DNA of 64,000 nt, from positions 15,873,149-15,937,148 of the forward strand of contig OZ038496.1 of the NCBI GenBank assembly GCA_964036315.1. The letters are read 5' to 3'. Shown piece after piece: positions 57,840 to 64,000 of the stretch. The notes beneath the pieces were generated by a model, which was not told the origin of the DNA, did not search any database, and was given only the letters and a program-made list of their open reading frames with translations. The stretch's first letter is position 1. Every line of letters begins with the position of its first letter. The DNA is from Acanthosepion esculentum. Its lineage: Eukaryota > Mollusca > Cephalopoda > Sepiida > Sepiidae. The translations under genes and the position numbers were made by a program.

Positions 57840-58565
57840 TTTGATTTTGGTTGGATACTCAGCAGTACTGGCTAAGCCAAATGACATCCCCAACACACAA
57901 TAAAAATGTATCAGAAAAAAGAGGTTGTATATATACTACAAAAATGATATTGAATCAATTGCTAGGTCTGCTGCTAGGAAAGATGGTTCTCTATGTCATA
58001 TTAGACAATTTTTCTTACATATTTACAAGTCTACCATTCACCCATGCTTAGAATATGGCTGCCACATATGGTCCAATTCTCCAGCTATATATTAAAAAAT
58101 CCTTGATAAAATCCAAAGAAGAATCTGCAATGTCATTAGTCCTAACCTGGCATCTTGGCTGCAGTCACTTTCCCAATGCTGTAAAGTTGCTTTGCTTTGC
58201 CATTTCTATAAATACTTTCATGACAATTGTTCTGATGAAATTTCTTCTATGGTACCTAGACTCTGTGAATTTAAGCACAGTACTAAATTGGCAACAAGAT
58301 CTCATCAAGTTACCATTGAACTGGCTAGATGTAACTGTAAGTTCTATCCTAACAGTTTCTTCTCTTGCACTTCTTGCTTGTGGAACTTTCTTCCAGCCTT
58401 TTTGCTTTCCAGTTAAGTAGGATTTTCAAAAATTTAAATGCAATATCAATCGTTATCCTTTGTCCTTTTAAATTCTGTTCTTTTATTGTTCCTGCTCCTT
58501 CATAATGTTTTTTTTACATTCTTTCACACTCAGTAACCCTTGGCATCAGATGAAAAGATTTAAAA
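57840..58565 (+). pseudogene. LINE-J RT C-terminal copy
   Basis: Plus strand: tcaattgctaggtctgctgc, IFTSLPFTHA, then KHSTKLATRSHQVTIELARC and SFFSCTSCLWNFLPAF in shifting frames, with a shortened 3' tail (cagtaacccttggcatcaga) near 58,530. Confidence 0.8.
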
Positions 58566-58887
58566 AATACATCTATACTGATTTAGAAATAGCACAAAGT
58601 GCTCATTAGTTTATGCCACAAATGCTATGGACCAACATTTCACTGTGTCCTGAAAATATACCTTTGTTGACAAGAGGCAAGGTAAGTTTTTTAAAGATGT
58701 AAAAGTACATCTTAGCAACATATATATACATGTTAACAGCCATCAGTATCAGTTTTGTAAAGATATATAAGTATATATTGGAGAAATATATATACATGCC
58801 AACAGCAGTCAAGATCATTTTTGTAAAGATATATAAGTAAATGTTGAAAACGTACATATATATATATATAAATTTGACTAAAAATAT

Positions 58888-58929
58888 TGACCCCGATGAT
58901 GAACAATGATGTTCGAAAGTGCTAGGTCA
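58888..58929 (+). ncRNA. Hammerhead-like motif
   Basis: Plus strand: UGACC (58,888-58,892) pairs with GGUCA (58,925-58,929), five perfect pairs. Core CCGAUGA (58,893-58,899; one change, U4 to C), extra U, helix II GAAC/GUUC, GAAA (58,915-58,918), minimal helix III AGUGCU, cleavage triplet CUA. The stems are intact although their sequences differ from all other copies. Confidence 0.55.
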
Positions 58930-59099
58930 TCGTATGGACAATACATATTTTGAAATTATTTTCAAATAAAAAGTCTCATTAGAGAATATGAGAAAATTCA
59001 AAAGAAAATATGCAAGACTATGTTGTCTTTAACATTCAATACTACATGTTTAAAAGAAAAGTTGCTGCCAAATTACACATACATACATATATATATATA

Positions 59100-59300
59100 T
59101 ATATATTTAAAGACATTTATATTATGTTTAACGTTCTTTTTATAGATACATGTATTTAAGCAAATGCTCTGTTTTATAATAAACAGTATTAAATAACATT
59201 TACATTAAACAGAGCATTTGCTTAAATACATGTATCTATAAAAAGAATGTTAAACATAATATAAATGTCTTTAAATAAATTGTCGGGCTATGTCCAATTC
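59100..59300. repeat. Foldback F2b
   Basis: Inverted arms of about 80 bases (tttatagatacatgtattta...aaatgctctg and inverse), related to 18.15-18.35 kb. (TA)n flanks at 59,087-59,106 and 59,305-59,360. Confidence 0.7.
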
Positions 59301-59301
59301 T

Positions 59302-59363
<62 letters not shown>

Positions 59364-59599
59364 AACAACAGTGAATGTCAGTCTTGTAAAGGTATATAAG
59401 TACATGTTGAAAATGTATATATATGTCAACATCAGTCAAAATCATTTTTGTAAAGATATATAAGTACATGTTGAAAACGTATGTCAACAACAATCAGTGT
59501 CAGTTTTTTAACTTATATAAATATTTCCACAGCAGGGGAAATGTTTATTAAATTCTGATAATTTTTCCTACATCCATTAAACCATGGCTAGGTTAACAC

Positions 59600-60560
59600 T
59601 TTCCCTGCTGCATTGTTAGAATTGTTGTCTGGCTGTATTGGCCGTTTTAGAAAAATATAATAAATTGCTATTTATTGAAAATAAATGTCTATAAAAATGT
59701 TCATGGATGCCACCATTTTGGTTTTAAATGAGAGACAGAATTCATCAGATTTGCAGCATTTCAATAAGTCTGATCAGTTTGATAAGGTTAAATTGGCAGG
59801 TGATCTCAAAAATGACCTACAATCTGTTGTTAACTTGAGCAAGGAATGGCATGTTAATTTTAATGCCTTCAAAATGAAACTTCTCTTTATTAATCCTCTG
59901 GGAAACCCTTAACTAGCCCCCACCAGCATGGCTGATGCTTACCTCCAGGAGAGTGCTCATTGCACATTCTCAGTCTAACATTCTCAGCTAACATGAAGTT
60001 GAAAGACTATATTGAATCCACTGCTAGGTCTGCTGATAAGAAAGTTGGTTCACTGTGTTGTGCAAGACAATTTTTTTCTCCAGAATCTATCTTACATATC
60101 TATAAGTCTACCATTCGTCCATGAAGTCTCAGCAATATTAATGGTCCTGACCCGTCATCTCAGCTTTAGTCACTTTCCTACCACCATAATGTAGTTTCCA
60201 TGTGCCTTTTCTATAAACACTTTCATGGTAATTGTTCAGATGAGCTCTTCACTATGGTATCTAGACTTTATGAATTTAAGTGCAGTACTAGATTGGTAAC
60301 AAGGTCTCATCAATGTACAGTTGAGCTGGCTAGATGTAGCTGTAAATTCTATGCTAACAGTTTCTTCTCTTGCACTTCTTGCTTGTGGAACTTGCTTCTG
60401 GTTCCATGCTTTCCAGTCAAGTTTTATCTTTAGGGATTTAAATGTAATGTCAATCATTATCTACTCTCTTCCTTATTACTCTTCTACTGTTCTCGCTCAG
60501 TAACCACTTGTATCTTAGTGGCTTTATTACCTTGCATTGAGTGAAATTATTTAAAAAAAA
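59600..60560 (+). pseudogene. LINE-J RT and 3' end copy
   Basis: Plus strand: starts in RT motif C region (MFMDATILVL, catalytic site degraded), then LAGDLKNDLQSVVNLSKEWH and VNFNAFKMKLLFINPL (59,685-59,912), the ESTARSADKKVGSL region, FKCSTRLVTRSHQCTVELAR, SFFSCTSCLWNLLLVPCF, and the complete tail ending gagtgaaattattt at 60,555. Several frameshifts. Confidence 0.85.
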
Positions 60561-61364
60561 GAAATTTCTATGATGAAAGATATGCTCTTCAAAGCTTTTT
60601 TAAGTATCAACTTTTCAAAATTACTCTTGCTGGAATAGAAAAGAATATGAACATTGAAATGTCAAAATAATTTGTGTTTGGTGTATTTTTGTGAGTGGTA
60701 TACAATCGGTGGGAAGTGTTTGAACAGAGGACAAAAAGTGTGACACACAGAGCTGAAACGTATTGGGATGGCCAAAGATCATTTCAAAAGCTAAGCAGAA
60801 AATTAAGAGATGAAAAAAATTTGTTGGAAACAAAAAAAGAGTACTGAACTGTTACATGATATCTCTCCTCCTGATTTGGATAAGATTTCTCAAATATTTA
60901 GGCTGGCAGACAAAAATGAATAAATATACCGTTTAACAAATAAATGGTGTGTCTACTTAAATATGAGTATCCAGTAAAAATAATATTTAAAGTGATAAAA
61001 TCTGTTGGGTTAATAAACACAAAAATCCATTACTTCCTGAGAAAATATTTTCTTTACATTTACAATTTGAAACTGAGCAGATATGAAAATTTTGAGAGTC
61101 TGTGATGAAAAGAATTTCTTTTTAAAGGCACTTTCCAACCTTGCTTGATTGTAGGTGAGTTGGTTAAATTATATCAGATCTATTGACAGTTTCCTCTACC
61201 CAGGGGCACACAGGTTTGTATGCTGCCAGAGAATGCATATTTTCCTTTAATAAGATATTTTGAATATTCAGGCCAGTAGATGAAAATAAATAAATATGTT
61301 GTTTAATAAATAGTGTCTACTCAAATACGAGTATACACTAAAAATAACTTTAAAAGTGATAATA

Positions 61365-61403
<39 letters not shown>
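60561..61403. repeat. Direct duplication in spacer, ending in (TA)n
   Basis: 60,875-61,000 and 61,245-61,360 share attcaggccagtaga-type sequence, aaataaatat, gtgtctac(t)aaata.gagtat and taaaaataa. A related attcaggccagtaaat block is at 18,375. (TA)n at 61,366-61,403. Confidence 0.55.
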
Positions 61404-61407
<4 letters not shown>

Positions 61408-61538
61408 CCAAGTATATGATTGGTGTATATGGAATAAATCCCAATAACCAACAAATACTATTCTTAAAAGAGTGCTCAATACAGAGTAGAGCAAATATAA
61501 TTATTTATTCAAAAATTATAACATAAATATGTTGTAAA

Positions 61539-61593
61539 ATCACAACAAAAATAGCCATTTTATTTCAACACTTCTGGTGTCTTATCAAGTGAT
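61539..61593 (-). ncRNA. Hammerhead-like motif, F1b left arm
   Basis: Minus strand: AUCAC/GUGAU helix I (61,593-61,589 with 61,543-61,539), core UUGAUAA, helix II GACAC/GUGUU (U-G at base), GAAA, helix III AUAAAA/UUUUGU, triplet GUU. Same U3/A8 form as the first F1 copy; helix I keeps pairing although G has changed to A. Confidence 0.55.
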
Positions 61594-61604
61594 GGTGTTG
61601 AACC

Positions 61605-61659
61605 ATCACTTGAAAAGACACTAGAAGTGTTAAAACAAAATGGCTATTTTTGTAGTGAT
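61605..61659 (+). ncRNA. Hammerhead-like motif, F1b right arm (decayed)
   Basis: Plus strand: AUCAC, UUGAAAA, helix II intact, but AAAA replaces GAAA (loss of G12), helix III, triplet GUA, GUGAU. Loss of G12 should abolish cleavage. Confidence 0.45.
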
Positions 61660-61694
61660 TTTACAACATATTTATGTTATAATTTTTGAATAAA

Positions 61695-61735
<41 letters not shown>

Positions 61736-61737
<2 letters not shown>

Positions 61738-61841
61738 AAATAAGAGAAAGAACAGATGGAGTAAAAATTCACAGTTCATGGCATTTATTTTTAAAAATGT
61801 GCACAATACAAAATAGAGTAAAATATTATTATAATAAAAAT

Positions 61842-61890
<49 letters not shown>

Positions 61891-62087
61891 AAGGTAATAA
61901 ATCTGTTGGTATATAATCCAAGTGGATCCTCGTAATATAAAATACTAAAACTGATCCCCAAAAAGAGCTCAATATATTTATTATTACAGAGCAAAAATGA
62001 ATACACAATAAACTCCAAAATCACCTCATATGGGGAATAAGCTTATTTTGACTGACAAAAATATAATTTGTCAGCCTTATTCAACCC

Positions 62088-62143
<56 letters not shown>

Positions 62144-62145
62144 GC
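61736..62145. repeat. F3 fragment and (TA)n tracts
   Basis: (TA)n at 61,843-61,888 and 62,095-62,140. 61,889-61,990 is the F3 block shared with 18.5 kb (taatccaagtggatcctcgt, aaaaagagctcaatatattt). ORFs here are microsatellite artefacts. Confidence 0.65.
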
Positions 62146-62640
62146 ACCTACTGGGATGACTAGCAAGCTAAGGTGATGCTGTCCATGAATTTAAAAAGGG
62201 TGCTCCAGTGTTGTGGCCTTTCAGCTTGACAAATTACTATTTAATATTTAGTAGTAATATCAGCTTATGTAAATAAGTGGCAGTGTGTTGGACATTTAGG
62301 GAAAATAAGCAATTAAAGTTATTTCTGTCAAACTATAATGACAATTCCGCATCTCAAAAATCAAAACAAAATTATCGAAAAGTCGTGCAATTCAGCTGTG
62401 ATAACAAAATGTCAAAACTATGAGATTTAAAAGCTCAAAAAATACACCACAGGATGTTCTTTGCGATGCTTATGTAGCTGTCACCAATAGGCGCTGTAGT
62501 CACCTAGTAATTGCTAGTTCAAACTATAGATCAGGTAATGAGAGCTATGGGGTGCGATGGATAAATTGTCGTCTAAATTACGCGAAAATGAAAATGACAC
62601 TGACATCTCATTTTAACAGATATATTTACCAAAATTACTC
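62146..62640. other. Mariner flank and unassigned spacer
   Basis: No confident coding. It may contain the 3' flank of the following mariner relic, but no terminal inverted repeat was found. A 79-codon plus-strand ORF has no domain. Confidence 0.35.
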
Positions 62641-62644
62641 AAAA

Positions 62645-63440
62645 ATATCTAAAGAGTAAATATATTCAGTAAAACCACATTTTCAACCATGGCCTACATA
62701 TGACTTTGGAATCCCCTCTGACTCTTCTGGACAGTCTTCTTGTTGAAGTTGGTGAATTCTGCCATAATTCTTGCCTTCATATCATCTTTGGCGCAAAGAG
62801 GAGTTTTGTTGGTCGCTTGCTTAACTGCATCCCACTCATAATAATCAAGGGATTTGCATTCTGGGGAGTTAGGTGGCCAGATTTAAGAGGTGATCTAGTC
62901 GCAGAAATTGTCTGACAGCCATTACTGGGCTATCCTGCGTGTGTGACATGGTGCAGAGTCCTGTTGCCAGACATAGGGTCTTCCAGCAACTACCCTCTTG
63001 ACTCAGGGCAGCACTACCTCTTCAAGGCATTTGATGTAGGCCTCCGTGTTGAGTCTGAGGCCCTCACCAACATATTCTGGAGTTCTTTTCTTATCAGAAT
63101 GATCAGAGTGAGTTTTCTGATCTGCTGTACCTTTGTAATCACCATTAGACTCATCCAACTCTTTCTGAATCCTCTGCCCTGTCCTCAGTTTGACACCCAA
63201 ACACACTGAAATATTCATATTGGAGCTTCCCGTGTGAATGCCAAGCAGTACAGCATGCTGTTTCCAAATTTCTGGCTGTGGGAATAGCGTCCTGGTGCTC
63301 TTTCTGTCCCAGATGCTGCCCAACTGACCTTACTATGCTGTGCAGTTGACAAAATCAAAAACACACAACACACATGCACACCCAAACACTCTGAAATGTT
63401 CGTATTGGAGCTTCCGATGTTAATGCCAAGCAATACAGCA
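62645..63440 (-). pseudogene. Mariner-type transposase, internally deleted
   Basis: Minus strand. From the right: QRIQKELDESNGDYKG and KKRTPEYVGE (N-terminal region) join directly to GLRLNTEAYIKCLEEVVLP, then VVAGRPYVWQQDSAPCHT (second catalytic D), WPPNSPECKSLDYY (third acidic site, mariner D34D style LDYY), and KARIMAEFTNFNKKTVQKS. At least four in-frame stops interrupt the C-terminal part. The first-D region is absent, so the middle has been deleted. A segment with gaagctccaatatgaatat and gtttgggtg is duplicated (63,195-63,270 and 63,375-63,440), giving two overlapping ORFs. Confidence 0.85.
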
Positions 63441-63714
63441 ATTTAAAACGATTTATCATCGCACCCTGGATATGGTCATGTTCATGATTGATAAAACCAA
63501 AAGTGATGTAAAGGGGTCAGAAATTACATTTCATATTAAGAAAATAAATGATAAAAAAAAAAAAATGGGTGGTATTTGGAAGGCAATTCTGTTTTGTAGT
63601 AGAAAGTCTGCAACTTTAAAAATTTAAATCTGAACGTCTCAAAATCTCAAACCAAAGAACTGTAGCCCAATTTAGGATAATAAAATTGTGCCGTCTATTT
63701 GACATGAATGTTGC
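63441..63714. other. Unassigned spacer
   Basis: AT-rich; nothing recognised. Confidence 0.4.
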
Positions 63715-64000
63715 CAAAAGCCCCTAAACTCAAACTGAACCCTTTATTTCATCCACTGGGGTAAATTTTTCTAGTTCCACATGCCATGCCTCTTCCAGAT
63801 GTCTCAGTTATCTCCCTTTAACTCAAGTCTTCAAGTTTTTGTTCACCACTGTAGTAGCCAGGCATTGAACTCACAATTCTTTGGGTCAAGTTACTGGATC
63901 CAACCAACGCTTTTATTCACTGGGCCATGTGTCCTTGAGAACATATGGCCCAGGGGGTTCAGTTCGAAATTCCAATCACCTGAAGAAGGCTGGCACATAC
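63715..64000. mobile_element. PLE-terminal foldback enclosing a tRNA-like SINE
   Basis: Left arm (caaactgaaccctttatttc, 63,731 on) is inverted at 63,955-64,000 (gggttcagttcgaaattcca, then cctgaagaaggctggcacat). Between them, on the minus strand, tggcccagtgaataaaagcg and gaattgtgagttcaatgcct form A- and B-box-like parts of a SINE related to 42.09-42.23 kb. The element runs off the right edge of the window. Confidence 0.55.

Larger units (their letters stand above)
58680..59520. repeat. 58-66 bp minisatellite split by foldback insertions
   Basis: Units of the form gtcaacagcagtcaagatca + tttttgtaaagatatataag + tacatgttgaaaacgt lie at 58,680-58,860 and again at 59,360-59,520. The gap of about 500 bases holds a PLE terminal fragment (58,870-59,000), foldback F2b (59,100-59,300) and (TA)n tracts, so these elements appear to have entered an existing array. 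Confidence 0.7.
61404..61735. mobile_element. Foldback element F1, second copy
   Basis: Same family as 17.39-17.91 kb, but with shorter arms (about 61,490-61,597 and 61,600-61,705). Leader agagtgctcaatacagagta is shared. Right-side (TA)n at 61,699-61,735. Both arms carry hammerhead-like motifs. Confidence 0.75.

Noticed and set aside
7606..62024. ORFs containing (YI)n
   Set aside because: They are translations of (TA)n microsatellites.

Overview
This window looks like repeat-rich, AT-rich intergenic DNA from an animal genome. I could not find one convincing host protein-coding gene in it. The mix of relics suggests a marine lophotrochozoan, most likely a cephalopod mollusc: two abundant non-LTR retrotransposon families, Penelope-like elements (PLEs), Tc1/mariner relics, tRNA-derived SINE pieces and very many (TA)n tracts. 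That assignment rests on my familiarity with such repeats and has not been tested by any search.

Layout. 0-10 kb: relics of two LINE families (called here LINE-R, whose protein tail reads LWRAMI, and LINE-J, whose tail reads LWNSLP), a 31-bp minisatellite, and two different PLE remnants with GIY-YIG endonuclease domains at 7.0-9.4 kb. 10-15 kb: a low-repeat stretch followed by pyrimidine-rich and (TA)n tracts. 15-20 kb: a cluster of foldback (inverted-repeat) elements between (TA)n tracts and a candidate solo LTR. 20-28.7 kb: SINE, LTR-like and LINE relics, including the best-preserved LINE-R reverse transcriptase. 29.05-30.32 kb: a complete but dead Tc1-like transposon with both terminal inverted repeats. 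32.86-36.5 kb: a 93-bp tandem array that grew inside a LINE-J 3' end. 38-43 kb: more PLE foldbacks, a Tc1 relic and SINEs. 44.3-54.5 kb: a 10-kb satellite with a 76-bp base unit. 55.2-56.4 kb: a 149-bp tandem array that grew from a LINE-R 3' end. 57.8-64 kb: LINE-J copies, further PLE foldbacks, a split minisatellite and a deleted mariner relic.

The most interesting signal is a set of hammerhead-ribozyme-like folds inside the PLE terminal repeats and foldbacks (about 7.2, 7.6, 8.0, 15.6, 17.5, 17.8, 38.1, 38.3, 38.4, 58.9, 61.6 kb). Their stems differ in sequence but mostly still pair. Several share a single extra base before helix II, and others carry U3/A8 in place of C3/G8, which would keep the known 3-8 core base pair. 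Hammerheads in PLEs are established knowledge; these variants are my inference. A second theme is repeated tandem growth of LINE 3' ends into minisatellites.
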